Shown: one piece after another, positions 1-12,668 of the stretch
How positions within the stretch are numbered: the first letter of the stretch is position 1
Layout of the letters: every line of letters starts with the position of its first letter
NCBI RefSeq assembly: GCF_947179515.1
Contig: NC_067495.1
Span: forward strand, 68,652,698-68,716,697
Direction of reading: 5' to 3'
Source: Apodemus sylvaticus
Taxonomy: Eukaryota > Chordata > Mammalia > Rodentia > Muridae
DNA length: 64,000 nucleotides
The notes under the pieces: model-generated
The model's input: only the letters and a program-made list of their open reading frames with translations
Databases searched by the model: none
Told to the model about the DNA's origin: nothing
Translations under genes and position numbers: made by a program

Positions 1-19
1 TAATATAAGGATTCTCAAC

Positions 20-21
<2 letters not shown>

Positions 22-62
<41 letters not shown>
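22..62. repeat. (TG)n microsatellite
   Basis: About 19 uninterrupted TG units near the window edge. Confidence 0.97.
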
Positions 63-64
<2 letters not shown>

Positions 65-774
65 GTCCTTCCAATCTTCTCTTACAAACTAAAAATACAG
101 AGTAACTCACATGGTTATTTTAGTCATAACATAGAATCTCTGTGTATTGAAATTTACCCTGTGGCAAAAGGACAAACACTGTATGAAACAAATAGTAACA
201 CATCTATGTTCAAGCATGGCAAAATGAAGGCGAGAGATCAGTTCTAGCTAGATTAGTATAATTAGAACCATTCCACAATAAAATATGAAACCCTTAGTGC
301 CGCACTTTATTAGGAGTTCTGAAATCTACCTTTCGGAAAAGATACAACTACTGGCCACTTTAAACAACTAAAATTACAGAAACATTAAATGATAAATGTC
401 ATAGCAGAAAACTCTGAAAGCAAATCCTTAGATCCTATTAGAGATGAGCACTTAAGTATTGCAAGACAATGAGTAAATGAATAAAAGTTAAAAATAACAA
501 TAAGAGTGAATAAGAACAAATTCTAAGTAAGAAGTACTTTTGGTAGATATTCCATAATCCAACAAACAGAGATTTCTCCAACTCTAAGGCAAGGCTGAGT
601 AGGCCTGCTGCTTTCCCAAGCAGACATTTTCTAATGATTCAGTTTTTGAACCAGCTTTATTTTGTGGTTTTTTATTTTTTGGGTTTTGGTTTGCTTGTTC
701 TGTCTTTTTTTTTTTTTTTTTTTTTTTTTTTGCAGCTACACAGAGAAAAGTTATGTTGTTTAACTGTATGGTTT

Positions 775-955
775 TCAGCTGAGGAACCACTGACACATTG
801 GGCTGGATATTTCTATGTAACAGGGGTAGGTCTGTTCACTGTAGGGTGTTAGCAGCAACCTTACCCTCTACCCACTAGACACTAATAGCTTTACCAGCAC
901 TGTGACAAGCAAAAAAATAGCTCCCCACATGCTAAATATGGCTTGGGGGGGTCAT
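775..955 (-). mobile_element. MER5-like hAT-Charlie fragment
   Basis: Contains the CTCTACCCACTAGA-type core and flanking order of MER5A, diverged, with a poly-T run (about 706-731) beside it. Recognised from memory. Confidence 0.5.
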
Positions 956-1606
956 AGAAATATCTCCATTGGGAAAAAAAATCACTGCTTGCAGAACAAA
1001 TATAAGTACAAAAAATTAGCAGCAGGAAGAAATTTAAACAAAACAAAACGATCAAACAAAAAACTTTGAGGACCAGGTGGAGATAGGAAAAAATGCCAGT
1101 GAACCCAGACATTTTTCCATTTATTTATATAGTCTTTGGTTTATATCATCTGTTTATAGCATCATGTTTCAGTTAATTTTCTTAATTTATTGTTACATAT
1201 GCCATTGTTTGATATTGTAAATAGGATTGTTTTCATAATTTCTCTTTCAAATATCCCATCATTAGGGTATAGAAACACCAGAGGTTTTCATGTGTTGCCT
1301 GTATAACCTGAAAACATGACTGAAATCCTATTATCAGTTTCAAATGCTTTTTGATGCAGTTTTTTGGGGGGCTCAACAACTATGTCATCTTCTCTTCATA
1401 GATAGATGTATTATTTTTTTATTTTTCCAATCAATTTGACAAGAATATCCAATATTCAGGCAGACAGAAGTAGATAAGCACCCTTGTTTGTTCCTAATTC
1501 TAAATGAAAAAAAAAAACACAGTTTTCACTGATGAGTATATTAGCTATGAAATATATGGCTTTTGCTGTACTGAACATATATATATATTACTGTACTTAA
1601 TATATA

Positions 1607-1638
1607 ATTAATGAGTAATATATATATTACTCATTAAT
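1607..1638. repeat. Perfect 32-bp AT-rich palindrome
   Basis: Arms ATTAATGAGTAATATA and complement meet at 1622/1623 with no mismatch; pairing fails at 1606/1639. It sits inside the old L1 fragment. Confidence 0.9.
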
Positions 1639-2334
1639 ACTTTTATCACCAGTGGATGGTGAATTATCAAATGCTTTTCTGTAGTGTTAGAGATGAGCAT
1701 GTATTATATTTTCTCCTTCATTTTATCAATGCTATATCATGGTCATTAATTTGCCTGTGTTGATAAATTCTTGCATCATGTTTTATGATCTTTCATTGTG
1801 CTGTGGAGGGAGGACTGCTAACATTTTGTTTGATTTTTGTTATCTATGTCCATGAAGCATACTTATAGTGTCTTTAATTTTATTATCAGGTAATGGTGGG
1901 CTCTTAAAGTGGCTGGAAGCATTATTTCCCTCAATTTTCACAAGTTTGGAAAGTAATTGAATTAGTTGTTCTTTACCAGTTTAATAGAATTCAGCAATAA
2001 AGCTATTAGGAAACTTTTAGTTATTAATGAAATTTCTTGTTACAATTCTGCTCAGATTTTTTTGCTCCTTCTGATTGACTTTTTTGTAGCTTGTATTTTT
2101 GAGAAATCTTTGTTTCTTCTATGCTGTCTAAGCTTTGCTATATAGTTATTCAATGTCATATAAACTATTCAATTTGTTTATTCAATTTGTACAATTGTTA
2201 TGAAATATGCATTTCTATGTCATGAGTTATAATTTCTCTCATCTCTGTTTTGAATCTTTTCTCTTTTTTAATTATGTTAACTGAGGCTTTGGCAATACCT
2301 TTTTAAGCATTAACTTTTAACCTGCCAAAAGCTT

Positions 2335-2570
2335 GGCCTGTTAACATTCTATAATGGATGGAGAGGGACATATGAGATCCCACCCCTCCTTGAGGGGCTA
2401 TTGGCAGTTAAAAGTTACAGGGGAAAGGGAGTTATTTTCATCAATGGACTAGGCATAACATCTTTTTCATGCTCCTGTAAATAATCCCTCCCCTATGCTC
2501 ATGGCAACACTAATTAAACTCAGCATGTCACAAACAAAACAAAGCAAAACAAAAGTCCAAACACTGCACA
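2335..2570 (+). mobile_element. Lx-type L1 3' UTR fragment nested in older L1
   Basis: Contains GGATGGAGAGGGACATATGA and a downstream AATTAAACTCAGCATGTCAC stretch followed by A-rich sequence, as in rodent L1 3' tails. It is oriented opposite to the surrounding L1. Confidence 0.5.
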
Positions 2571-3204
2571 AAACAGGAAACTAGCAGTTGTTGGGAAATT
2601 AGAACTGGCAAACATACATTATTTCATGAACAATCACTATTAACTTGATATTCTGTGCTGTTTTTGTAGCCATATTTTTATATTTATTTCTGTTCTTTAT
2701 TATTTCCCCAATTCTAACCAGTTTAGAGTTGCTTTATTAGCTTTTTTCCATTCCCTGAGGTATAATATGTTGTATAATAGGTATTAATAGGTACTGCCAT
2801 AATCTTCTCTCCAAACTACATTAGCAGTATAAGGTAAGTATGGTATGATTATTCCACTTATAGATGGACTAATTCTTATACAAAAATGCTTGAGTTATTT
2901 ACATATAATTATGAGATAGCCTGGGGATGAGACTCAGGTCTAACAACAAAATTAAGTTATTTTGAATATACCATACACATATACACTGCATGTTTATATA
3001 TTATTTTTAGTGTGGACCCATTTTTCTCTTCCTAGAATTTTTTATTTAAAGTCTATTTTGTCTAACATGTAGTTACCCCTATTCTGTTTAGGTTTCTATT
3101 TCCATGGAATTTTTTTTTACTATGAATCTCATTAGAGTTACAGTGAATCGGTAAGCAGTATATAGTTGAATCTTTTTAAATGTAGTCACATACTTGATAA
3201 TAAA

Positions 3205-3615
3205 CATGATCACAAAATTCAAAGCTATTTATACTCAAATGAATCACTAAAATTCCAATGACATTTTTCAGAAAAGAAAATATTCCATAATTCAAATGGA
3301 AATATAAAATTTCCAAACACTCAAAGATTTTTAGAACAGAAAGAACAAAGCATAATCCATGATATTCTCTGATTAATCCAAATATATTATAAAGCTATTG
3401 TGAATTGCATGGTTCTAGCATAGAAGCGATATATTGATCAACACAAAAGAATAGGATGTCCAATAATATAGATTTAAAATAAATTTACACCCCATAAATG
3501 TTCAAAGTTCACAAATGGAGAAAGGATAAATATGTCATTAAATGTTGTTGAAAACCCAGGATATCCACATGCAAAAGAATGATATTGTACATACCTAATA
3601 CAAAAATCAATTTAC
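3205..3615 (+). mobile_element. Old L1 ORF2 fragment
   Basis: Plus-strand sequence matching mammalian L1 ORF2 in order: AAAATTCCAATGACATTTTT, then an AGAACAAAGC region, then a GGATATCCACATGCAAAAGA segment. Heavily mutated. Confidence 0.6.
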
Positions 3616-3679
3616 TTTTTAAATGGGTAATGAGCCTGAAAAGACATTTCTCAAGTGAAGATGTAAAAAATAACAAGAA

Positions 3680-3818
3680 AAAAAGGTTCAGGTCTATAGG
3701 ACACAGGTGCGTGCTGCAAAGCTTAAAGATTTGAGTTCAATCCCAAGAATCCATTAAAAAGAAAACACTAATTTTCATGCCTGAAAATTGTCTTTTGACT
3801 GATATACATCATGAACAT
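3680..3818 (+). mobile_element. Diverged tRNA-derived SINE piece ending in a CA repeat
   Basis: TTGAGTTCAATCCCAAGAAT resembles the B-box part of ID/B2-type SINEs; the CA microsatellite lies at its 3' side. Confidence 0.35.
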
Positions 3819-3819
3819 G

Positions 3820-3870
<51 letters not shown>
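3818..3870. repeat. (CA)n microsatellite
   Basis: About 26 uninterrupted AC units. Confidence 0.97.
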
Positions 3871-3873
<3 letters not shown>

Positions 3874-4214
3874 AGCAGGTAAGCACGTACTAGTGCTAAG
3901 AGTAAAAATGTAAATTATATTATCATTTTCCAAAATACTATACAGGTTCCTCAAAATATGAAAAACAAAGTACTGCATAATCCTACAATATTACTTCTAG
4001 AAATTCATATGAAAGAAATGATACTGTTATGATAAAGAGAGTCTCTTTTAGGAAGGATATGAAGGTTTCTAATGTAAGTATATGGTTAAATATCCATAAT
4101 ATATTAAAGCAATATGTTTAAAAAAATCCCTAATAGCATAAAAACAATCTTCTTAGGACTAGAAGAAAATCACAAAATTGTATGAAGCCACAAGTTCAAA
4201 TGATCAAACATGTC

Positions 4215-4640
4215 TTCAACCAAAGGAAGGTGATTTCAAAATGTGTTCCAACGCTACAATAATTAAAACAACACAGCATTGGCATAAACATAGGCACAAA
4301 AAATATAACAGCACTGCAGTGGGCATGAATTTTTCTTTAACCCTAAAACCATAGGAATAAACGACAAACCAAATTATTATCTCAAATACCCTAAAACTAT
4401 ATAGGAATCAAAAAGCCAAATTATTATCTCAAATTTAAAAAAGTTTCTGCACAATAACAGTAAATTACAGAGAACAACAACCTACAGATTGGGAGATAAT
4501 ATTGAAAAGTTATTCACATGACACAGTGTTGATAGACAGCATATAAGAACATCCCAAAACTCAGCAGAACACAAAAGAACATTTAAATGACAGCATTTAA
4601 ATGGTTATAAGTATGATTAATAATAGAAAGTTAATTTTAA
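4215..4640 (+). mobile_element. Old L1 ORF2 fragment
   Basis: Continues the plus-strand L1 series: a GCATTGGCATAAACATAGGC segment and ACAACCTACAGATTGGGAGA are recognisable ORF2 3' half sequences. Confidence 0.55.
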
Positions 4641-5171
4641 ATATGAAATATTATATGTAAGCTATATCCCAATACTATTTATTGTTTTCATTTACTTTTT
4701 GCAGTGCTAACCATTAAGTCCAGGGCCTTTCACACACTAGTAAAAATCTCTATCACTACCTTATAACCATAGTGCCTGTGTCATACAAGGAATTTGAGCA
4801 TCCATTAATTTAGGCATCACTGGAGGAGGGTCCTAGAATCAATCCTTCATGATACTAAATGACCAGGCTCAGGGCTAGAGTTAGGTAGAAGTGGTCTTAG
4901 TATAAAAGGCAACATGAAGAGCCCTCATAGAGATGAAAATTCTTCATCAATAGTAGAGATAGCATCAATAGTAGAGATAGACAGAATTTCAGTTTGTGTC
5001 TACCTACATATACACAAGTACAAAGGAAGCCATTTGACATTATCATAGGCAATCTGCTCAGTTTTCAATTAAACTTCTCCCAGTTTACTATACTGATATC
5101 CATTACACCTAGCAATTCCTTTAGCTTCTGCATGTTCAGCTCAGATAGCATACTTAACAGTGAAGGCAGTC

Positions 5172-5320
5172 AGCAGGGCAATGGCGGCGCATGCCTGTAA
5201 TCCCAGCACTCTGGGAGGCAAAGGCAGGCAAATTTCTGAGTTCGAGGCCAACCTGGTTTACAGAGTGAGTTCCAGGACAGCCAGGGCTATACAGAGAAAC
5301 CCTGTCTCAAAAAAAAAAAA
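5172..5320 (+). mobile_element. B1 SINE
   Basis: Full-length B1 with GCATGCCTGTAATCCCAGCA, GAGTTCGAGGCCAACCTGG and an A-tail. RNA polymerase III A/B boxes are recognisable. Confidence 0.93.
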
Positions 5321-5416
5321 TCCAAAAAAACCCAAAAAACCAAACATTGAAGGCAGTCTAAAATCACTTGCTTTTCTATAAAATCCCACTTCACGGAGAT
5401 ATAGGGGATACAAAAA

Positions 5417-5560
5417 ATAATAAATAAATAAATAAATAAATAATAAAGGAACTAACTGATGGTGGTGGCACATGTCCTTAATAGCATTTGGGAGCCAGAG
5501 GCAAGTAGAGCTCTGTGAATTCCAGGCCACCCTGGCGATCTTAAAAAAAAAAAAAAAGTT
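5417..5560 (+). mobile_element. (TAAA)n and a partial B1-like SINE
   Basis: A TAAA tetranucleotide run (5417-5444) is followed by a short B1-like fragment (about 5458-5542) and an A15 tail. Confidence 0.6.
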
Positions 5561-5649
5561 CCATGATTTCACATTCCACTTTTAAAAGGCTGCCCATTTA
5601 ATAGCATTACTGAATATACAACTACTATGTGCTGAAAAAGACATATATT

Positions 5650-5980
5650 TTTTAAATTTTATTTAATCTTTCTTTTTACACTCTAGATTTTCTTCCCCTC
5701 CTACTCTACCTTCTGACCTTTGTATATCCCATACCTCCTCCCCCACACGGATATCCCCACCCTCTACCCCCACCAGGATGTCCCTACCCCACCAGGATGT
5801 CCCCACCCTCCCATCCCCTACCCCACCAGACCTCCCCAACTCCCTTATCATCTTATCTCCAACTGCCAGACAATTAAGGCAATTACCAGAGATCCTGGCT
5901 TCTGCTAAATTGGCTCTAGTGGGAAGCAGGCTGAGACCCAAAGACTACCAAAGACCACAGCAGAGGAGCTAGACCAGTAA
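5650..5980 (-). mobile_element. L1 (Lx-like) 3' UTR, antisense
   Basis: CCATACCTCCTCCCCCAC and the C-rich tract are the reverse complement of the G-rich tail at 20600-20840. It includes degenerate CCACCAGGATGTCC repeats (about 5756-5835). Confidence 0.55.
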
Positions 5981-7319
5981 CTAGTATAGTCATTCTTTAT
6001 ATTAAAAAATCTTCCCACAGGTGTGGAACATCAAAGTGTCAACTACAAAATGTTTCTAGCCCAACTCCCAAAAGATTTTCAACTCAGTAGATCAAGAACA
6101 GCCAAAAAAAAAAAAAAAATAAGTCTTGAAAATAACATTAATGACGAATTGTGACCTGTGTTTATTTAAAAGATGTACAAGACTCTACTTTTTTAAAATA
6201 GTCAAAAGCTATCCAGGATTGAAAGAGTCAATCAGTGAGAACTGAAAAATAAAACAAAAGCCCTAAAATCAATCAAACTTGGGAGGACAGACACAGATAA
6301 AGGCAGCTGCAAAGATACCAGGAAACACGGCTTTCTCCAAGGTTATATAGTAGTTCTAAAATATCATTAACTACTCCCCACTCTTTGACAATTATTTATT
6401 TCTTACCAACCACACACTCAGACCTTTTTGCTATTTTTATTTCCTACAAGAGAGAGATATCTAACTTCTAAACTGCTTTTGCTTAATAACACAAAATCCC
6501 CAGATGATTCTCCATTTTCCTAATTTGTCTCAGAAAACAGCCACCAATTTAGAAGTGTTCTGGCTTCCTTTAAACCCTAAGAATTCTTTAGTTTAAGCCA
6601 AATGTTATTAACCTGGCTCATCAGAGACCGTCTATGCTTCCACAAGTTTACTCCCTCACTCTGTGAAAACAATAAGTCTGATTTAGTTAGATTACAGGGT
6701 TGCATGTGGTGGTCTTTTCTTAGTACATTTTAAGTAGTAAACCTCATTGAATTACCCTATAATGTTCCATTGTTTAGATTGACAAAGCTCCTAACCCAAA
6801 TAAAACTTCTGAACCTAAAACAAAACCACAGAAAAGAAAGAACTCACTGAATTCTTATGTGTATTATTTGAAGAAAATATTGTCTCTGCTGGTAGAGAGT
6901 TTATTATCAAACTAGCATCAAAAAAACAAAACAGAGAAACAAAAAAGCAAAAAAAAAAAACCATAAAACAGAGTGTGCAATCTGGTAATAATATCTGATG
7001 TTTTCCCAAAGAGTCAAATAACTCTTCAGCAATTTCATCTGCCCTTGACAGTATAATAGGTTCATGAAATCCTTCTGTAGATTTCTAATTTTTAAATTTC
7101 AAATGCCTTTAAATTGGATAAAATAGAATGCTTCTAATTTTCTTAAATGGAATTGAAAGACAAACCATTTTTTTCTCTTACAGAAATGTCATTTAGCAAG
7201 TGTTTATTTTTCTTTTAATCAGCAAAGAGTACCTATTTACAACCTTCTGAGCATTAAAATGCAGTCAGCACAACAGTTCCCATAAATACAAAGGACCATA
7301 ACTTACTAAGAAACTGCCC

Positions 7320-7530
7320 TATCAAAAACCCTGGAAAGGCTGGTGAGACACTGAAGCAAGTAAAGGCACTTTCCACCAAGCCTGACTCACAAGCACTGAG
7401 TCCAATGCCAGCAACCCATATGGTGGAAGTTATTCTTTGTTTCTCCACACATGTCCCATGGTGTGTATGTGTGTGGGTATGCATGTGTGCATACCCACCC
7501 CCACCCCCACCCCCCCACCCCACCCCCCGA
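7320..7530 (+). mobile_element. tRNA-derived B2/B3-type SINE with C-rich tail
   Basis: Reads GCTGGTGAGACACTGAAGCA, then CACTTTCCACCAAGCCTGAC, then a TG-rich part and a (CCCCA)n tract at 7493-7527. Exact subfamily uncertain. Confidence 0.55.
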
Positions 7531-8039
7531 AACACAAACACCCTAAAATCATCAATTCTCAAGGCTACACTGAGATACAAAGTGAGTGTCTCTTTAAAAG
7601 TTTAAAAGACAAAGAAAACCAGCAACAAGAAAAACCCACCCTGGAAACAGTAAACCAGTGCTGTATAATAGCAAAAGTCTGTGATGTCAGTAAGGCTCCA
7701 AGTTCCATCTGGAGCATTGGAAAAAACAAAAATAGAAAATAAACAAACAACGCCACTACCACCAACGACAACAAAAGAAAAAAGCAGAAAGAACACATCA
7801 AATTTGACATCAACTCTACAGCTGCAAAGGAGAGTATGAAGCTTGAGTAAATTTTTTTGACAAAAGCTTTTAATAAGATAAATTAAAATCCACGGCATTT
7901 GAAAGGTACTAAGACAGGAATAAAAATAAACTTGAATGAAACCCAGAAAGTATAACAAATACATGAAACTACAGAATAATTTTTTCATGAATTTAATGTT
8001 ACTGTAACTCAAATTTTGTCTATAAAACCTTAATTCATC

Positions 8040-8280
8040 AAACTAAAAGTTTACACTTTTCAAAGTAGATGACAATTCCAGCCCACAGTTCTCATCTCAA
8101 ATTAGATAACATTAGTTAGTAAAACAGGCTTAATAGTTAATGGCCATACATTCTATTATTGTTTGTATAATACCAAGTTACCGAAAAAACAAACAAACTA
8201 ACTAACCCTAATCAGCATTTCCAGTTCTGCTCAGTCTTTTAGTCAGAATCTCTGCAAGTTCTTTAATGTAAGTGGGACTA
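8040..8280. other. Unassigned intron 6 sequence
   Basis: AT-rich sequence with no recognisable repeat, ORF or splice-flanked exon. Confidence 0.5.
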
Positions 8281-8287
8281 TAAACAT

Positions 8288-8370
8288 CGTTTTGTTTTGT
8301 TTTGTTTTGTTTTGTTTTGTTTTAAGACAGGGTTTCTATGTAGCCCTAGCTGTCTTGGAACTCTCTTGAG
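8288..8370 (-). mobile_element. Partial B1 SINE with (TTTTG)n tail
   Basis: TTTTG pentamers (about 8288-8322) are the tail complement of a short antisense B1 beginning AAGACAGGGTTTCTATGTAG. Confidence 0.75.
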
Positions 8371-8439
8371 TTTGGTGGGGATTTTTTGGTGTTGGTTATT
8401 TGTGGGTATCTGTTTGTTTGTTTTTTGGGTTTTCATTGT

Positions 8440-8835
8440 TATTGTTTCATGACAGGGTTTTTTTTGTGTAACAAGCCCTGGCTGTCCTGTAGACGATGCT
8501 GGCCTCAAGCTCAGAGATCAGCCTGCCTCTAAGGGTTAGGAAAGGCATGAGCTACCCCTGATTTCCTGTCTTGGGAAATCTAAAGCAGTCGTTCTCAACC
8601 TTGTAGGTTCCAACCCCTTTGGTGGTTGCATATTCAATATCCTGCATTTCTGATACTTATACTATGATGCATAACAGTAGCAAAGAAAATAAACTACATT
8701 AAAGAGTCACAGAATTAGTAAGGTGGAGAACCACTGCTCTAAATAGACCACACTGGCCCTGAACTAGGATCTTCCTGCCTATGCCTCCCCACTGCCGGCA
8801 TTAAAGAGCTATCCATCCCACCACAACTAGCTTGC
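8440..8835 (-). mobile_element. Antisense B1 fragments flanking a URR1 element
   Basis: Antisense B1 at about 8450-8555 and more B1-like sequence at 8745-8835 (GCATTAAAGAGCTATCCATC end) lie on either side of the hAT element at 8586-8736. Confidence 0.5.
8586..8736. mobile_element. URR1 hAT-Charlie element, internally deleted
   Basis: The ends are inverted repeats: CAGTCGTTCTCAACCTT at the left and AAGGTGGAGAACCACTG at the right, with ATGCATAACAGTAGCAAAG inside. At 151 bp it is shorter than the 198- and 216-bp copies elsewhere in the window. Non-autonomous, no ORF. Confidence 0.8.
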
Positions 8836-8839
8836 GTTT

Positions 8840-10640
8840 GCATTTTTCTTCTTACCCTCTCAATCCTCCTCCAAACCTCTCAACCTGATTTGGTTATTAA
8901 ACCCAGAAGTTTCAGAATACACTTTGCTCCAATTAGACAAATCTGACTCTTTCTTGTTTTACTACTTCCTTTGTTAAACTACAAAGCTCTGTTTCTATAA
9001 CATACTTAAATAATGTACAATGCAAAAATAAAAGGACAAAAATATTTTGGAGATGTATAGAAGGAAAACTAATGTTCATATTAGAATTAAAGAAATTATT
9101 TTCACTATATATCATGAAGATGAGCATAATAATCTAACTTCTTTTTCAAAGATACTAAAACTTGTAGATTGTATTTAGGAATGTATATATAGCCATAACA
9201 ATAATTAATGAAAACAAAAAGAGGCCATGACTGAAAACATAGGAAGGAGGGGTATATAGAAGGGTTGATCGAAAAAAAGAGAAGCAGGAAATAGCATAAT
9301 AGTAATATTATAATAATATAATTTCAAAACAAAAAGTAAAAATGGTACTAAAATGACTAATCCTAATATTACTGCAATACTGATTGCAGACCGTGTATGT
9401 AAAGGGCTAGAAACTCAGCTGTATAAACAATGCATTTAAGAGGGGTGTTTCAGTTTCCTTGTGGCAGTAATTATAGCACTTCCATCCATTTAATATTTAG
9501 TAAGCACTCAAAGTAGCGCATACAAAAGACGGAGTTTATATTTCAGTTGTAATTACTTGCAGGTGTGACAAATATCTCTCCCTCTCCTCCAGATACAGAA
9601 AAGCTAGGACTAGAGAGGCAACTGGCTCCATCTATGCCTATCTAAGTACAAACAGGAGGGAAAGTAAATGGAGGGAGGTGCCCTACAAAGAATAAATCCG
9701 GCAGAACATAATCCAAGGACAAGAGATAGGAACTCCCGAAATTAGGGAGGAAGGATAAATACTCCTGACAGAAACTCAGTCAGGATAAGAACACGATAAG
9801 AACAGTTTAGTTTTTCTTCAAATCTGTATTTATATATTAAAAAGACGCAGATTTCCCACCTCCAAGTGAGTTCTGGCATTAACTATGACACATGCAGTGG
9901 CCAGTAAGTCAAGAGACAATCAATGCTAAATGGAAGCCTATGTCAAATTGTAAATAATAATTTGGCCTTAGAATGAATGCAAGCCTCCTAATGTGTACAC
10001 AATGTAAATTAAAGACATGCTATGGAAATTATAGCATCTAACTGGAAGCTAATAGGACTGGAGATAAAAGTAGTGACAGACATTTAAAAATAGACTGTTA
10101 ATGCATCACGCCTTTGACTCAGCCTAGAAATACACAAGCATGCTTATGTCTTCTTGAAGAATAGTTTCAGTATGTAACTAAATGAATTAGCTCACACCCT
10201 TGTCCTTCTAAGGAGAACTGCACTACAACTGTTGTGATAGAAAAATGAGAATTTTTAAACCTTTTGCGATGATGGGTAATAATTGCTAGTTCTTCAAAGT
10301 TCAACTTTTAATATGACTTATCGAATGACAAACTAGCTCAGCAGGCCTTTATGTCCATGAAAAGTTTGTTAAGTCTTAACTACTAGTTCCCATAACATAC
10401 ATTAATCTTTATGAGGATGAAGAAATAACATTTAGTGGTAATAGGGTAAAACCCCAAGCAATACCACAAATATTGAATATGCCCCAGTATTTATTTAAGT
10501 CATATTTAGTATTAATAGTGTTTAAGATTGGTTCAAATTTCTTCCTGATTTAGTCTTGGTTCAATGAAAATTCAATCAAATTAGACAAGCATCCAGCTAA
10601 TGAAATAGCACTACTAAAGTGTAAACAAAAAATATAAATC
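8840..10640. other. Unassigned intron 6 sequence, 1.8 kb
   Basis: AT-rich DNA with no SINE, LINE or microsatellite I recognise. No splice-flanked conserved exon was found. It is the longest repeat-poor stretch of intron 6 here. Confidence 0.5.
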
Positions 10641-10649
10641 TTATATTCA

Positions 10650-10876
10650 TCTCTTTTTTAAGATTTCTTTTTATTTGCATGGGTGGTATATTTCCTATGT
10701 ATGTGTATGCAACATGTTTATGTATGACTGGTGCCTCTGGAGGCCGGAGAAGGGTGTCTCATCCTTTACAACCAACACTTAGAATGGTGGTGAGCTACCT
10801 GGAAGATGGGAACCAAACCCAGGTCTTCTGCTAGAGCAGCAGATACTCTTAACCACTGAGCCATCTCTGCAGTCAT
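10650..10876 (-). mobile_element. B3 SINE, antisense
   Basis: Antisense B3: GGGAACCAAACCCAGGTCTT then ACTCTTAACCACTGAGCCAT at the tRNA-like head. Confidence 0.85.
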
Positions 10877-11154
10877 ATTATAGTCATATATTATATTCAT
10901 ATTTTGCTCCTCATCTAGAGAAATTTAGAGATTCACCCTGGATTAAAGTGACCACACATATAATCAAAGTGTTATATTAATTAGTATAGAAAATGTTATC
11001 AGGGTATTAACTTCCAAATTCTTTCAATGTGCTCCTTCACTACCATCTCATTAAACTACTAAGCATCATTACTTATTAACTGCTCAAAGGAGGAGAACAT
11101 GACAATAGACAGTATAGCATGTTTTAGAGCACAGGTGAGATCAGCATTTTTCTT

Positions 11155-11325
11155 TTTTTCAATTTATTTATGCGTATGGGTCTTGTGCTGTGTCCCATAT
11201 GCATGGCTTTATATCCACAGAGTCCTGAAAATGATGTTAGATCCCCTAGAATTGAAGCTGTCATGTGGGTACTAGGAATTGAACCCAGGTCCTTTCAGAA
11301 GAACAAGTGCACTTAAGCACTCCAA
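11155..11325 (-). mobile_element. B3 SINE, antisense, diverged
   Basis: Contains GGTACTAGGAATTGAACCCA then GGTCCTTTCAGAAGAACAAG. A short B1-like piece follows (11330-11400). Confidence 0.8.
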
Positions 11326-12505
11326 CAGTCTGGTATGCCTATGATCTCAGCACTTGAGAGGGGGCAGTAGGAGGATCAGGGGCTCATGGTTGCCCTACTC
11401 TATTTGTAAGTTCTATATATTTTTATGCAAACTATTTTTCATAGTTTGAATTCTAAAGATCATATCATACCAATTCTTTTTTATTCTTTGGCAATTTCAG
11501 AGACTATACTTTTATCATAGTCTTCTGTTTTAAATAAAGTGTTATAGAGGTGTTTTGCGGCATATCAATGTAATTCTGACCTTGGGGACTAGTAAAGAAA
11601 TGTCTCAATGGTCAGAACTGTATTGTATTTGGCAAAAACACTTCTGTCATTAACAAATAATATGATAAAAGTAAACTCTATTAAATTCTCCAAAAACTCA
11701 AAAAATAAAAATAAAAAAAAAAAAGAGAAGAATTAGCAAGCAACAAGTTCCGGATTCAACCTGAAGTACCACATAAATCCAGTCATAGTGCAGAACATAG
11801 GATGGATCCAGGAGAATAATCTTGTGAGGAACAGAAGCCAGCATCTGCTATAGTGTGTACATGCCTACTCTAGATTACAGGAGACCCAAATCAAAAAATG
11901 CACCCTAATGATTGGGAATACAGCTCAGTGATAAAGTACTTGCTTAAAATATGTGTATGTAAATTACCAATGAAATTCTGAACATAAAATTAAAAGAGAA
12001 TATATCCATTTATGATTTTTTAAAATCATGATTTTTTTTACAAAAAACCATTTATGATTTTTTAAATGTAGGAATAGAAGGTAACGTCTTCAAATTGATT
12101 AAATAAGAACATCTGTGATGCTACTTAGTGATAAAATTTTCTAGTTTTAATCTTAAAACAAGGAACAAAGCAAGGAAATCCATGCTTGCTACTTCAACCA
12201 ACTACTACATAATGCAAGAGTGGAAGACACAAGGCAAAGAGATGAAAAAGGAAAGCTATCATCTGTGTTGATGTCATCAACCACATAAACAATCTCAACA
12301 TGTCTTTTTAAAGGTCACCAAATTTAGTAACTGAATATCACAGGTTAATATTATAATAAATGTTAATTGTAATTCTATTTTCTACCAATAAATAAAAATA
12401 TTCCACAAATTAAACCATAGATTCAAAAGTATTTGAAGGAAATCCTCAAGGCTTCTTTGTAGTAGAATTTATATAAGGGCTAAGTATAAGAAATATTGGA
12501 ACAAG

Positions 12506-12668
12506 CCAGGCAGTGGTGATACACGCCTTTAATCCCAGCACTTGGGAGGCAGAGGTAGGCGGATTTCTGAGTTCGAGGACAGACTGGTCTACAGAGTGAA
12601 TTCCAAGACAGCCAGAGAGCTATACAGAAAAACCCTGTCTCGAAAAAAAGAAAAGAAAAAAAAAAGAA
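12506..12668 (+). mobile_element. B1 SINE
   Basis: GCCAGGCAGTGGTGATACAC through the CTGTCTCG end and an AAAAG-rich tail. Confidence 0.93.

Larger units (their letters stand above)
1180..3125 (-). mobile_element. Old L1 ORF2 fragment, antisense, interrupted
   Basis: Diverged antisense L1 ORF2 sequence. Recognisable pieces include the region around 1430-2330 and the 3060-3120 part matching the GTCTATTTTGTCTGATAT segment of L1. A younger 3' UTR fragment (2335-2570) interrupts it. All frames are broken. Confidence 0.6.

Noticed and set aside
22..62. Regular short repeats resembling an array (CRISPR or satellite)
   Set aside because: All regular repeats here are 1-5-bp microsatellites or SINE tails; no spaced direct-repeat array exists and the DNA is mammalian.
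8445..8470. Suspicion that window composition indicates vector or bacterial contamination
   Set aside because: Rodent repeats are continuous throughout and no prokaryotic gene or cloning-vector sequence was noticed.
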